A stretch of DNA of 64,000 bases from NCBI GenBank assembly GCA_913063125.1, contig CAJXZM010000005.1, positions 25,157 to 89,156 of the forward strand, written 5' to 3'. Made by a program: the position numbers and the translations under genes. This stretch comes from an uncultured Gammaproteobacteria bacterium (lineage in GTDB: Bacteria > Pseudomonadota > Gammaproteobacteria > Pseudomonadales > Ketobacteraceae). The notes below the pieces were generated by a model that saw nothing but the letters and a program-made list of their open reading frames with translations, was not told the DNA's origin and did not search any database. The number at the start of each line of letters is the position of its first letter. Position 1 is the first letter of the stretch. Shown piece by piece: positions 43,495-54,800 of the stretch.

Positions 43495-44940
43495 TTATTT
43501 AAGCTTCTGCCCTAACAGTTGATTAACTTGTTGAGGGTTTGCTTTGCCTTTAGAGGCTTTCATTATTTGTCCAACAAAAAATCCAATCAGCTTTTTGCGT
43601 TTATCTTTTTCTGCCGCTAAAAACTGCTCCACTTGAGTAGGGTTATTTGCAATAACTTCATCTACCAGCGCTTCAATTGCACCGGAATCGGTTTCTTGCT
43701 TTAGGTCTTTTGCTTCAATGATTTGATCAGCAGTACCTTCACCGTTTAACATAGCCTCAAATACAGTTTTGGCAATTTTTCCAGAAATTGTATTGTCTGC
43801 TATGCGTTTTAACAAGCCACCTAATTGCTCTGCATTAACAGGGCTAGTTTGTATATCCTTTCCCGCTTTATTTAACGCACCAAGCAATTCACTGGTGACC
43901 CAGTTGGCCGCTAATTTTGCTTTCGCCCCAGATGTAGTTACCACAGTTTCAAAATAGTCAGCTAAATGTTTGCTAGCAGCAAGCACACGAGCGTCATATT
44001 CTTTTAGTTCGTATTCTTTCTGAAAACGCTCGATTTTTTGATCGGGTAGTTCAGGTAGGTTGCCTCGTAGCTCTTCAATAAACTCATCGGTTGTAATAAC
44101 CGGAAGTAAATCTGGGTCTGGGAAGTAGCGATAATCATTTGCTTCTTCTTTGCTACGCATAGGGCGAGTTTCGTCTTTCGCCGAATCGTAGAGGCGGGTT
44201 TCTTGGTTGATTTTGTTGCCGGCTTCTAGTTCGTCAATTTGGCGAATGACTTCACCATGAATCGCTTTTTCAATAAAACGGAAAGAGTTAACGTTTTTGG
44301 TTTCTGTACGTGTGCCATATTCTTCCTGGCCTTTTGGGCGCATGGAAATATTAATATCACAGCGCATAGAACCTTCAGCCATGTTGCCGTCGGAAATCTC
44401 TAAGTACTGAATTAAAGAATGAACACTTTTGACGTAAGCGATGGCCTCCTCTGCAGAGCGCATGTCAGGTTCTGATACGATTTCTAGAAGTGGAGTGCCG
44501 GCGCGATTTAAGTCAATGCCTGACATGCCATGATAATCTTCGTGAAGGGATTTTCCTGCATCTTCTTCTAAATGTGCGCGAGTTACGCCAATACGTTTGA
44601 CGGTGCCGTCTTCTAATGTGATATCAAGATGGCCGACATCAACAATAGGCAAGTCAAGCTGGCTAATTTGATAGCCTTTAGGCAAATCTGGATAGAAATA
44701 GTTTTTGCGTGCAAAGACGGATTTCTTATTGATCTTTGCATCAATAGCAACACCAAAGGTGATTGCTTTTTTTATAGCGTCTTTATTGAGTACTGGTAAT
44801 ACGCCAGGCATGCCCAAATCGACTAGGCTGGCTTGTGTATTGGGTTCTGCACCAAATGTAGTGGCGCTGCCTGAAAATATCTTTGACTGCGTGGAGAGCT
44901 GAACATGAATCTCAAGCCCGATAACTGTTTCCCATGCCAT
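43495..44940 (-). CDS. gatB: Asp-tRNA(Asn)/Glu-tRNA(Gln) amidotransferase subunit B
   Basis: A 481-residue subunit that binds the mischarged tRNA and phosphorylates its Asp or Glu. The start [21 protein letters not shown] is typical, with the [19 protein letters not shown] motif and a C-terminal YqeY-like tail domain. The ATG at 44940 has AAGGAC upstream; the open frame upstream overlaps gatA and is not needed. It is the last gene of gatCAB. Confidence 0.96.
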   Translation of the reverse strand: MAWETVIGLEIHVQLSTQSKIFSGSATTFGAEPNTQASLVDLGMPGVLPVLNKDAIKKAITFGVAIDAKINKKSVFARKNYFYPDLPKGYQISQLDLPIVDVGHLDITLEDGTVKRIGVTRAHLEEDAGKSLHEDYHGMSGIDLNRAGTPLLEIVSEPDMRSAEEAIAYVKSVHSLIQYLEISDGNMAEGSMRCDINISMRPKGQEEYGTRTETKNVNSFRFIEKAIHGEVIRQIDELEAGNKINQETRLYDSAKDETRPMRSKEEANDYRYFPDPDLLPVITTDEFIEELRGNLPELPDQKIERFQKEYELKEYDARVLAASKHLADYFETVVTTSGAKAKLAANWVTSELLGALNKAGKDIQTSPVNAEQLGGLLKRIADNTISGKIAKTVFEAMLNGEGTADQIIEAKDLKQETDSGAIEALVDEVIANNPTQVEQFLAAEKDKRKKLIGFFVGQIMKASKGKANPQQVNQLLGQKLK

Positions 44941-44962
44941 CGTTGTTGTCCTTATGGTTAGG

Positions 44963-46420
44963 TTATTTAGTGAAAGCGTCTGGCGTTTGTTTGTGCCAAT
45001 CGGTGGCTTGTTGGAATTGATGAGCAATATTCAACAAGCGAGGTTCACTAAAGTGACTACCAATCATTTGTAGTCCGACGGGTAACCCGGCAGTAAATCC
45101 TGCAGGAACGGACATTGCGGGTAAGCCAGCAAGGTTTACGGCAATGGTGTAAATATCTGATAAGTACATGGATACAGGGTCATCAGCTTTATCCCCTAAG
45201 GCAAATCCTGCTGATGGCGCTGTAGGTCCCATGATGACGTCAACGTCAGCAAAGGCGTTGTCAAAATCATTTTTAATTAAGCGGCGAATTTTTTGCGCTT
45301 TAATATAATAAGCATCATAGAATCCGGCTGACAAAACGTACGCCCCGATAAGAATTCGGCGTTGAACTTCTTCACCAAACCCTTCGCCACGAGAGCGTTT
45401 GTAGAGGTCTTCTAAATTGGCCGGGTCATCACATCGATATCCGTATCGAACCCCGTCAAAGCGGGAAAGATTAGATGACGCTTCTGCAGGGGCGATAACA
45501 TAATACGCTGGTACTGCTAGATCCGTAGTGCTGAGGCTAATTTCTTTAACCGTTGCGCCTAATTTTTCAATGTCCTTAACAGCGGTTTCAATTACTTGCT
45601 GAACGCCACTATCCAAGCCTTCTTTGAAGAACTCTTTAGGAAGGCCCACTTTCAACCCTTCAAGGCTATTGTTGAGTTCGCTGGTATAATCTGGAGCGTC
45701 TTGATTGATGGAGGTTGAATCTTTGCTATCAAAGCCGCTCATTGCATTCATCATCAATGCAGCGTCTTCAGCGGTTTGTGTCATCGGACCAGCTTGATCA
45801 AGGCTTGATGCAAAGGCAATCATGCCCCATCGTGAAATGCTGCCATAGGTAGGTTTTAAACCGGTAATACCGCATAAGCTGGCAGGTTGTCGAATCGAAC
45901 CGCCGGTATCTGTACCTGTTGCAGCCGGAGCTAGGCGAGCTGCAACACAGGCTGCTGAACCTCCAGATGATCCGCCAGGAACATTATTTGTGTTCCATGG
46001 GTTTTTAACGGCGCCATAAAAACTGGTTTCATTGGAAGAGCCCATAGCGAACTCATCCATATTGGTTTTACCTAGCGTGATTGCGCCAGCGGCATTGAGT
46101 TTTTCAACCACGGTTGCATCATAAGGCGAGATAAAGTTGTCTAGCATCTTGGAGCCAGCAGTCGTTTTGACACCTTTTATACAAAAAATATCTTTATGCG
46201 CAATAGGGATGCCGGTTAAGGGGCCTGCCGAGCCAGCAGCTCTCGATTCATCTGCTAGCCTAGCCTGCATAAGCGCTAGCTCATCTGTTGTGCTGATGAA
46301 ACTGTTGAGTTGTGGGTCAAGTGATTTGATGCGGCCCAAAAAGTGTTGCGTTAATTCAACACTTGAAAGTGCTCCGCTAGCAAGCTGTTGGGAAAGCTCG
46401 ACTAATGTTTTGTTGTGCAT
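44963..46420 (-). CDS. gatA: Asp-tRNA(Asn)/Glu-tRNA(Gln) amidotransferase subunit A
   Basis: A 485-residue amidase-signature enzyme that releases ammonia from glutamine for GatB. The Ser-cisSer-Lys triad is visible as Lys of [11 protein letters not shown], the Gly/Ser loop [13 protein letters not shown] and the [13 protein letters not shown] strand. AAGGA stands eight bases before the ATG. A run of nine G lies in the gap to gatC (about 46445-46453), outside coding sequence. Confidence 0.97.
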   Translation of the reverse strand: MHNKTLVELSQQLASGALSSVELTQHFLGRIKSLDPQLNSFISTTDELALMQARLADESRAAGSAGPLTGIPIAHKDIFCIKGVKTTAGSKMLDNFISPYDATVVEKLNAAGAITLGKTNMDEFAMGSSNETSFYGAVKNPWNTNNVPGGSSGGSAACVAARLAPAATGTDTGGSIRQPASLCGITGLKPTYGSISRWGMIAFASSLDQAGPMTQTAEDAALMMNAMSGFDSKDSTSINQDAPDYTSELNNSLEGLKVGLPKEFFKEGLDSGVQQVIETAVKDIEKLGATVKEISLSTTDLAVPAYYVIAPAEASSNLSRFDGVRYGYRCDDPANLEDLYKRSRGEGFGEEVQRRILIGAYVLSAGFYDAYYIKAQKIRRLIKNDFDNAFADVDVIMGPTAPSAGFALGDKADDPVSMYLSDIYTIAVNLAGLPAMSVPAGFTAGLPVGLQMIGSHFSEPRLLNIAHQFQQATDWHKQTPDAFTK

Positions 46421-46510
46421 GGAAAAATCCTTGATGGAACAGGTGGGGGGGGGAGCCCCTTGGCGATAAATTGCGAATGTTAACGGGTAACGCGAAAGCG
46501 TGATGTGTGG

Positions 46511-46798
46511 CTAGTCGATGACCTTCGGTACTAAATAGAGGCCATCTTCCGTTGCGGGGGCTATCTTTTGGTAAACATCGCGTTGATTGCTTTCTGTTAC
46601 TGCATCTTCTCTCAGTCGTTGTGTTGCATCTAGAGGGTGAGCCATGGGCTCAATATCATCCGTATTAGTAGATTGCATCTGCTCAACTAAATCGAGAATG
46701 CTGGATAAGCTAGAGGCATATTCGGGGATTTTGTCTTCGTTAATAGCTATGCGCGCCAAATGAGCGATTTTCTCTACTTCGCTTTTGTCCAATGCCAT
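46511..46798 (-). CDS. gatC: Asp-tRNA(Asn)/Glu-tRNA(Gln) amidotransferase subunit C
   Basis: A 95-residue helper that wraps around GatA and Gat[11 protein letters not shown] at the start and [20 protein letters not shown] are the recognisable segments. A GGAG ribosome site precedes the ATG. It is the first gene of gatCAB and divergent from mreB. Confidence 0.94.
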   Translation of the reverse strand: MALDKSEVEKIAHLARIAINEDKIPEYASSLSSILDLVEQMQSTNTDDIEPMAHPLDATQRLREDAVTESNQRDVYQKIAPATEDGLYLVPKVID

Positions 46799-47081
46799 GG
46801 GGGGCTCCGAGGTTCAAATTCTATCAAAGGGCGTATGGTAACAGAAAATTGTACTAAGTTGGGGCTCGGCCATAGTGCCTTTTTGATGAGGGGATTTTCT
46901 GATGAATTGACATGATTAGAAGGAAAATTAAAACGTTGTCTTTAAAGTGCTATAAAGTACCATTCCTACCTTGCTCAAAGGCTTACACACTGCTAGAGTT
47001 GCCGCAAAATAACATAATTCTCAGGGGTTTATAGCCCTGCCTGCTAGCTGACCAAGCTGGCCTGTTCAAGATAGATAATAG

Positions 47082-48134
<1,053 letters not shown>

Positions 48135-48157
48135 TTGTTGATGGTAACGTATTAATA

Positions 48158-48190
48158 AAAGCCGGTTACTGGTAACAGTGGCCGGTTTTT
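48158..48190 (+). terminator. Intercistronic terminator between mreB and mreC
   Basis: Ten-pair hairpin ccggttactg / cagtggccgg (two G-U pairs) with GTAA loop, preceded by A4 and followed by T5. It lies 24-56 nt after the mreB stop, and would lower mreCD expression relative to mreB if partly active. Confidence 0.7.
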
Positions 48191-48244
48191 GCATTTTTAG
48201 ACAACGGACTATTTATATGCAACTGGCAATGGGAGGCTGCTCAT

Positions 48245-49147
48245 ATTAAACCGATATTCTCACAGAATCAGGCTAATCGTTATCGTTTGATTACCTTTGT
48301 TATTTTGTCTATGGTGCTCATTTTTGTAGATCATAGAACGGCGCTGTTAAAGCCTGTGCGTTACAGTCTGTCTGTTTTGATGACACCTATCCAATATGTC
48401 TCTAATACACCGATGAGGGTGGCTGAGTGGTCTTCTGACGGAGTGAAGTCTAAAGGTCAGTTGCAGCGGGAGAATGTAGCGCTTTCTAATCAGGTTCGTT
48501 TGTTGGAGCGGCGAGTACAAAAACTTGCATCAACGGTGGCGGAGAATAAGCGACTTAAGGAATTAATGAACTCTTCGGAAATTGTTGATGACCGCGTTAT
48601 TGTTGCTGAAATTGTTGGTGTAGACCCTGACCCTTATCGCCATGAGATCATTGTAAATAAGGGCCGTAATGACGGGTTGTATGAAGGTCAGGCCGTATTG
48701 GATGCAGATGGATTGATGGGACAGATTATTGAGGTGGGACCGGTGACAAGTCGAGCTTTATTGATTAGTGATTCCACCCACGGCCTGCCTGTTCACGCGA
48801 ATCGAAATGGGGTCCGGGCAATTGCGGTGGGATCGGGTATTCTGGATAAATTGCGATTGATCCATGTTCCCGATACTGCAGATTTGGAAGTAGGGGATTT
48901 ATTGGTAAGTTCTGGCTTAGGAGGGCGCTTTCCAAAAGGTTATCCTGTTGGGATAGTATCTAAAGTGAGCCATGATCCGGGGCAGCCATTTGCTATTGTT
49001 GAAGCGCGACCTACCGCTCACTTGGATCGTAGTCGATATGTTTTGTTAGTGTTCTCGATAAAAGGGTCGGTAGAAGAGCCAGTAGAAGACTTGACTGAAG
49101 AGCTACCATCAGGAAAAATTAGCGCTATTGATGGGGGTGAGGGATGA
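48245..49147 (+). CDS. mreC: Rod-shape-determining protein MreC, apparent AUU start
   Basis: A bitopic protein that links MreB to the periplasmic wall-synthesis enzymes; 300 residues from 48245. There is no ATG, GTG or TTG before the transmembrane helix except a TTG at 48287 that has no ribosome site and would begin inside the helix. An ATT at 48245, eight bases after GGGAGG, gives (M)KPIFSQNQANRYR before the helix; E. coli MreC also begins MKPIFS, so this start is strongly suggested. Helix about 15-32, coiled coil about 65-100, then the beta domains with GYPVGIVS and the VEARPTAHLDRSRYVLL segment. The stop overlaps mreD (ATGA). Confidence 0.9.
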   Translation: MKPIFSQNQANRYRLITFVILSMVLIFVDHRTALLKPVRYSLSVLMTPIQYVSNTPMRVAEWSSDGVKSKGQLQRENVALSNQVRLLERRVQKLASTVAENKRLKELMNSSEIVDDRVIVAEIVGVDPDPYRHEIIVNKGRNDGLYEGQAVLDADGLMGQIIEVGPVTSRALLISDSTHGLPVHANRNGVRAIAVGSGILDKLRLIHVPDTADLEVGDLLVSSGLGGRFPKGYPVGIVSKVSHDPGQPFAIVEARPTAHLDRSRYVLLVFSIKGSVEEPVEDLTEELPSGKISAIDGGEG

Positions 49148-49626
49148 CTCGTTCAGAAGGTGGTTTTGCTATTCTATTCACCTTTATCATTGCTTATGTA
49201 TTTACCGTGATGACTCTGCCAAGTTCTCTAGCGTATTTGCGACCAGAGTGGGTGGCTCTCATTGTAATTTACTGGGTGATTGCAATTCCCCACCGTGTGG
49301 GTGTGATTGTTGCTTGGATAGTGGGTATTTTTCAGGACGTTTTAGTGGGGGCTGTATTAGGTCAGCATGCATTGGCGTTGTCTGTTGTTGCATATATAGC
49401 TTTTATGCTGCATATGCGTATTCGAGTGTTCCCTGTATGGCAGCAAAGTTTGTCTGTACTGCTTCTTGTTGGGGTTTATTTGATGCTTGTGCTTACGGTA
49501 CAGCGGACAGTCGCTACCACTCATTGGACCTTGTGGTACTGGTTACCCGCGCTGTCTTCAGCCGCAGTTTGGCCCTGGATTGTGTTACCTCTTCGTTGGC
49601 TTCGGAAGCAGTATGCAATCAACTAG
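49144..49626 (+). CDS. mreD: Rod-shape-determining protein MreD
   Basis: A 160-residue integral membrane protein with five or six helices, part of the MreBCD elongation complex. LRPEWVALIVIYWVIAIPHRVG and GIFQDVLVGAVLGQHALALS are the family segments. Its ATG overlaps the mreC stop and its end overlaps the maf start by 14 bases, so mreC-mreD-maf translation is coupled. Confidence 0.94.
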   Translation: MTRSEGGFAILFTFIIAYVFTVMTLPSSLAYLRPEWVALIVIYWVIAIPHRVGVIVAWIVGIFQDVLVGAVLGQHALALSVVAYIAFMLHMRIRVFPVWQQSLSVLLLVGVYLMLVLTVQRTVATTHWTLWYWLPALSSAAVWPWIVLPLRWLRKQYAIN

Positions 49627-50212
49627 CGTGTATTTGGCCTCAACCTCCCCGCGAAGGCGTGAATTGTTGAAGCAAATTGGTGTCCAATTAACGATGTTGC
49701 CTGTTGATGTGGATGAAACGCCCTTGCCCAACGAGTCAGCTCAGACATATGTTCAGCGGTTGTCACAAGCTAAAGCAGGTGCCGGTTGGGACAAAGTAGA
49801 GGCCGGTCAATTATCGTTGATGCCTGTACTTGGTTCGGATACCTCTGTTGTGTTAGATGGAGTGATATTGGGTAAGCCGGAAAGTAAGGTTCAATGTGTT
49901 GAAACCTTGATGTCACTTTCTGGTAGAACCCATCAGGTGATGACTGCTGTTACGTTACAATTGGCCGAGAAGGTAGCTACACAGTTATCTGTGACTGAGG
50001 TGACGTTCCGTGTTCTGTGTGAGAAGGAAGCCTTGCGGTACTGGGATACAGGAGAACCTTTGGATAAAGCGGGTGGATACGGTATTCAAGGTTACGGAGC
50101 GGTGTTTGTACAATGTATAACGGGCAGCTACAGTGGGGTGGTAGGTCTACCTATTGAAAAGACTGTGGTGTTGCTCAACCAATTTAATGTGCCTTTCTGG
50201 CAAAATAGCTGA
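49613..50212 (+). CDS. maf: Maf-family nucleotide pyrophosphatase
   Basis: A 199-residue house-cleaning enzyme that hydrolyses dTTP/UTP or modified nucleotides. The N-terminal signature is LASTSPRRRELLKQIG; the catalytic Asp is in LGSDTSVVLDG and the LGKPESKVQCVETLMSLSGRTHQVMTAV segment follows. The ATG 49613 has CGGAA five bases upstream and matches the family start. Position between mreD and rng matches YhdE in E. coli. Confidence 0.94.
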   Translation: MQSTSVYLASTSPRRRELLKQIGVQLTMLPVDVDETPLPNESAQTYVQRLSQAKAGAGWDKVEAGQLSLMPVLGSDTSVVLDGVILGKPESKVQCVETLMSLSGRTHQVMTAVTLQLAEKVATQLSVTEVTFRVLCEKEALRYWDTGEPLDKAGGYGIQGYGAVFVQCITGSYSGVVGLPIEKTVVLLNQFNVPFWQNS

Positions 50213-50306
50213 TCGAGCGGTTATCTGCTCTGTCCGCCGCATCACTTAAGTCGAATTGGTGTCGAATTGATTAGATCGATAGTGAGTTCTGTGTGAGAGG
50301 ATATTC

Positions 50307-51809
50307 ATGAGTGAAGAGATTTTAATTAATGTAACACCGATGGAAACTCGGGTTGCGGTTATTGAAAATGGTGTCGTGCAGGAGATTTTTCTTGAGCGTG
50401 AAGCTAAGCGTGGACAAGTAGGAAGCATTTTTCGTGGAAAGGTTGTGCGAGTTCTTCCTGGTATGCAGGCAGCTTTTGTTGATGTAGGACTGGAGCGAGC
50501 AGCATTTTTGCATGCCAAGGATATTTGGGTAAAAGAGAAAACTCTCGGTCCAGATGGAGTTGAGGTTGTACCTAATATCCGGGATCTCGTTCAGGAGGGG
50601 AAATATATCGTGGTGCAGGTCACCAAAGATATGATTAGTAGTAAAGGTGCTCGCTTAACGACACACCTATCTATACCCTCCCGTTTTTTAGTGTTTATGC
50701 CCTATAGCGATCACCTGGGTATTTCACAGCGGATTGAGGATGAGGTAGAACGAGAGCGTTTGCGAACGTTAATGGATGAGCTTGTTGTCGAAGAAATAGT
50801 TAAAGATGGCGGTGATAGCGCGATAACCACAGGGCTAGGGTTTATTTTACGTACTGCCGCGGATGGTGCTGATAAGGAGTCTTTACGTAGTGATGTGCGT
50901 TTTTTGTGGCGCATGTGGTGTGCAATAAAAGAGAAGGCAAAAGGTGATCGTAAAATTACCAAAATCCATGAGGATCTTCCTTTGTACATGCGTACCCTGC
51001 GTGATGAGGTGAGAGAAGGTGTAGAGAAGGTTCGCATTGATTCGCGTGAAAGTTTTGCGAAGATATTGGCCTTTGCTAAAGAATTCACACCTGCTAGTGC
51101 TTCCCTAATAGATCATTACCCGGGTGAGCGCCCGATATTTGATCTTTATGGTGTTGAACAAGAAATTCAAAAAGCGCTATCGCGAGATGTGCAGCTAAAG
51201 TCTGGCGGTTATCTTGTTATGGACCAAACGGAAGCCATGACTACGGTGGACGTGAATACAGGTGGTTTTGTTGGTCACCGGAATTTAGAAGAAACGATTT
51301 TTAAGACGAATTTAGAGGCAGCGCAGGCGATAGCGAGGCAGTTACGGCTACGTAACCTTGGTGGAATCATTATTATTGATTTTATCGACATGGAAGAAGA
51401 AGAGCATCGACGGCAAGTGCTCAGAATATTTGAAAAAATGTTAGAGCGTGATCGTGCAAAAACCAAAATAACGCAGGTTTCCGAACTTGGGTTGGTGGAG
51501 ATGACGCGCAAACGTACGCGAGAAAGTTTGGAGCGTATACTTTGTGAGGATTGCCCTACGTGTAATGGACGAGGTTTTATTAAAACAGCTGAGACGGCAT
51601 GTTTTGAAATATTTCGAGAGATACTTCGACAATATCGGGCTTATGATGCGGAATCTTATTTGGTAATTGCTTCACAAGATGTAGTTGATCGTTTGTTGGA
51701 TGAAGAGTCTGCAAACGTAGCTGATGTTGAAGAATTTATTGGTAAGACTATTCGTTTTCAGGTTGAAATGCTTTATAGCCAAGAGCAGTTTGATGTTGTG
51801 TTGGTATAG
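50307..51809 (+). CDS. rng: Ribonuclease G
   Basis: A 500-residue endoribonuclease of the RNase E/G family that processes 16S rRNA and degrades mRNA. The S1 domain is at about 38-128 (GSIFRGKVVRVLPGMQAAFVDVG), the catalytic Asp is in TVDVNTGG, and the zinc-link CPTCNGRG motif is at about 411-418. There is no long C-terminal scaffold region, so it is RNase G rather than RNase E. An AGAGGAT ribosome site precedes the ATG. Confidence 0.96.
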   Translation: MSEEILINVTPMETRVAVIENGVVQEIFLEREAKRGQVGSIFRGKVVRVLPGMQAAFVDVGLERAAFLHAKDIWVKEKTLGPDGVEVVPNIRDLVQEGKYIVVQVTKDMISSKGARLTTHLSIPSRFLVFMPYSDHLGISQRIEDEVERERLRTLMDELVVEEIVKDGGDSAITTGLGFILRTAADGADKESLRSDVRFLWRMWCAIKEKAKGDRKITKIHEDLPLYMRTLRDEVREGVEKVRIDSRESFAKILAFAKEFTPASASLIDHYPGERPIFDLYGVEQEIQKALSRDVQLKSGGYLVMDQTEAMTTVDVNTGGFVGHRNLEETIFKTNLEAAQAIARQLRLRNLGGIIIIDFIDMEEEEHRRQVLRIFEKMLERDRAKTKITQVSELGLVEMTRKRTRESLERILCEDCPTCNGRGFIKTAETACFEIFREILRQYRAYDAESYLVIASQDVVDRLLDEESANVADVEEFIGKTIRFQVEMLYSQEQFDVVLV

Positions 51810-51833
51810 ATTGTTGATGGGGTGTGATGGCTA

Positions 51834-54800
51834 GTGAGAAACTTGTTGTTAATATGCTCACGCGTATTTTTATGGTTATCAGTCAGCATGCTGATGGTAT
51901 TTGCCATAGCTGTCTCTGTGGGGAAAGAGCTATTACAAGATATTAATAGTTTTCGTGAAGATATTGAACAAATTGCTAGCGAAAAAACAGGGTTTCGCGT
52001 TCGCGTTGGAGGATTGCACGGAGTCTGGGAGGGGATGCGGCCGGAGTTGATGATTACCCAGCTTGATGTCCATAGCGTCGACGGAATAATCAGCAGTAGA
52101 AACAACAATGCGGCCCCATTGTCTGAACCTGTTTCTGAGCAACAGCCTGCGCTTTTTTCAGCACAAAAAATCAAGCTCCAGTGGATTGTTCTTTCGTCAA
52201 TTCGTAATCTTGAATTTCGTATTAATGTGTGGATTGACGGTGCAACGTTAGAGTTAGTATACCGTGATGGTTTTTTGTTGCCTGCAGGAATGACCATTCC
52301 TAGTTTAGGGTTAGGTACAGATAAAGACATCGATAATGATGCGAGCTTTCGATTAGTTGACTATATCAATAGGCAACCGCACCTTGAATTAACCAATAGT
52401 CGCATTAATGTTGAAGGGTTGTGGCCAGAAAAGACGGGTTTTAATGACGTCAATATTTTAATGGTGAACCGCCTAGGTTATCGCGAAATTGATTCTCGAT
52501 TCAGTTTGTCTGGCCCTAGCGAATCTACTGTTCAAATGTATGGCCGTGTTAAGGGGTCAATGGTTAATCTAAAAACACTACAGGGTGATTATTACTTAAA
52601 TGTTGAAAATACCCCTATTGTGCCCTGGTTACCTGAGGGGGCGAGGCATTTTGAACATCTTGAGCTTGAATCTGCATTTGGCAGTGTTGAGCTTTGGGGG
52701 CAGGTGAAACATGGCGTAATACGCCGTGTTACCGCTAATGTAGCGCTTGATAATGTGGTAGTAAACAATACTAAAGAGCTCAGGCAGGCAACCTTGGGTA
52801 AGGCTGAAGGTGTACTTCAGTATCGCTATTTAGCAGAAGGCGAGGCGCAGATAGTGCTAAATGACTTTCATATGGAACACGAACTATTTGTTTGGGATCC
52901 TGCGTTATTGTCATTAAATATTCAGCGTAGCGGCGGCAGTAGCAGTAAACCTAAACAATGGGCGTTTGATTTGTTGTTAGATGAAATTAATGTGGAACCA
53001 TGGGTGCAGTACTATATCGATTTTACGGATGCTGAGAGTCCGGGGCGAAATGTGTTGACGCATATATCACCGCAAGGTTTGCTACAGGACGTACATTTAC
53101 GTGCAACATTGCGAGAAGGGCTGCTTGATAATCTGTATGCATCAGCAGAGCTTTCAGGTTTTACCATGTTGCCCTATAAATTTATTCCAGGTGTTCAAAA
53201 TTTACATGCAGATTTAGTGTTAAATGAATCGCTGGGCTTTGTGTCGTTGCACTCGGATAATTTATTATTGGATTACCCTGCGTTAATGCGAGAGACGTTA
53301 CAGTTTGATTGGTTTGATGCTCAGGTTCAAGTGCAGCTATTGGACGACAGTATTGTGATGGAAACTGGGCTTATTGCGTTAAATAACCAAGAGGCACGTA
53401 CCGCAACGCAGGTATCAATGACATTTCCTCGTGATACCTCTTTATCTCCTCGCATTCGAGCGCTGAGTACGTTGCGAGGTATTGATGTGAGTTTAACCCC
53501 TAAATATTTACCTGCAGGTATTTTACAAGAAGAGCTGATTACTTTTATTGAGAATAGCGTGATCGGTGGTGACTTGTTGCGTGGTGATATACTTTTTAAC
53601 GGTCCCCTAAATTGGCATATACAAGAAGAAAACCTGAATATGCAATTGGGGTATATGGTAGATGATACAGCGTTTCGTTTCCTACCTGATTGGGAGCCGG
53701 TTACCAATGTTCAAGTAGGTGTTATTGTTGACCGAACTTTTGTCGATGCTTATATCATTGAGGGTGCATATTATGGCGTTTCCATTGATCAGTTTATAGC
53801 AACAACTCGACGAGAAAGTAATGATGATCCTTTCTTGTTAGTTGCCAATGGGTTGTTGAATGGAACCGTCCCTCAGGGGCTGAATCTTCTTCAGCAGTCT
53901 CCATTGCACTCGAAGATGGGAGGGTGGGTTGATGATCTAGCGTTAGATGGAGAGGTGGCCTTAGATTTTAATTTGTCATTGTTACTTGCAAAAGAGAATG
54001 TTGATCTAACGTTGGACTTGGGCGTTGGTATTAAGCGAGGTATGTTTTCTATACCGAAACAAAAGCTCACCATTGATGAGATCAATGGTGACTTCACCTT
54101 CGATCTCATCAATGGCATGCGTTCGGAACAGATGTTTGCTCGTGTTTTTGGTCGCGGTGTTAGTGCGAGCATATCTCCCGTTTTTAAGATTGAAACTGTT
54201 GAAGAACAGCCTGATGCTTCGGCTAGAGAACTGTTATCAACACAAATTAATGTGACCGGCGAGGCTAGTTTGCCGCTGGTTGCTGATTGGCTGGCATTTC
54301 CTGCATTAAATCATTTGTCTGGAGATGTGTCGTATAATGCCATATTGAACTTACCAAAAAACAAAGCAATTTCTCCGGACATTAGCGTGCGGTCGTCGTT
54401 AAAAGGCGTAGCTGTTGAATTGCCTAAACCTTTCTATAAAGAGCGTGATGCAGAGCGTGATCTTTATATTTATACAACACTGGAGGCTGGTCAACGCGAA
54501 GAAGGCGCCAGGGGCTCAAGGCTGTTTTCATTGCGCTATGGTGAGGTGGTTGATCTTGTATCAGAAATTGAATCTTCTCGTTTGAAAAAAGCAGCCATTA
54601 TTTTTGGCGGTGTGGGGCGAGGTAAGGCAACTCTTCCGAAAGTTGACGGTTATCGTGTTGGTGGGTTTTTGTCTGAATTGAACGTGAAGGCGTGGGCTGA
54701 TATGTTCAATGTATCGAGCTCAGATAAGGTCGAGGGGGCGTATGCAGTGAATGGCCGCACTTTAACCGAATCGATAAGAGCACCTATGTTGATTGAGGAG

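Noticed and set aside
46445..46453. Run of nine G between gatA and gatC as a phase-variable tract
   Set aside because: It lies in the intergenic gap and not in a reading frame, and gatCAB is not a contingency locus; possibly a simple slippage site only.
51773..52330. Minus-strand frame opposite the start of yhdP
   Set aside because: Antisense shadow; several similar Ser-rich frames occur opposite yhdP and rng because of codon bias.
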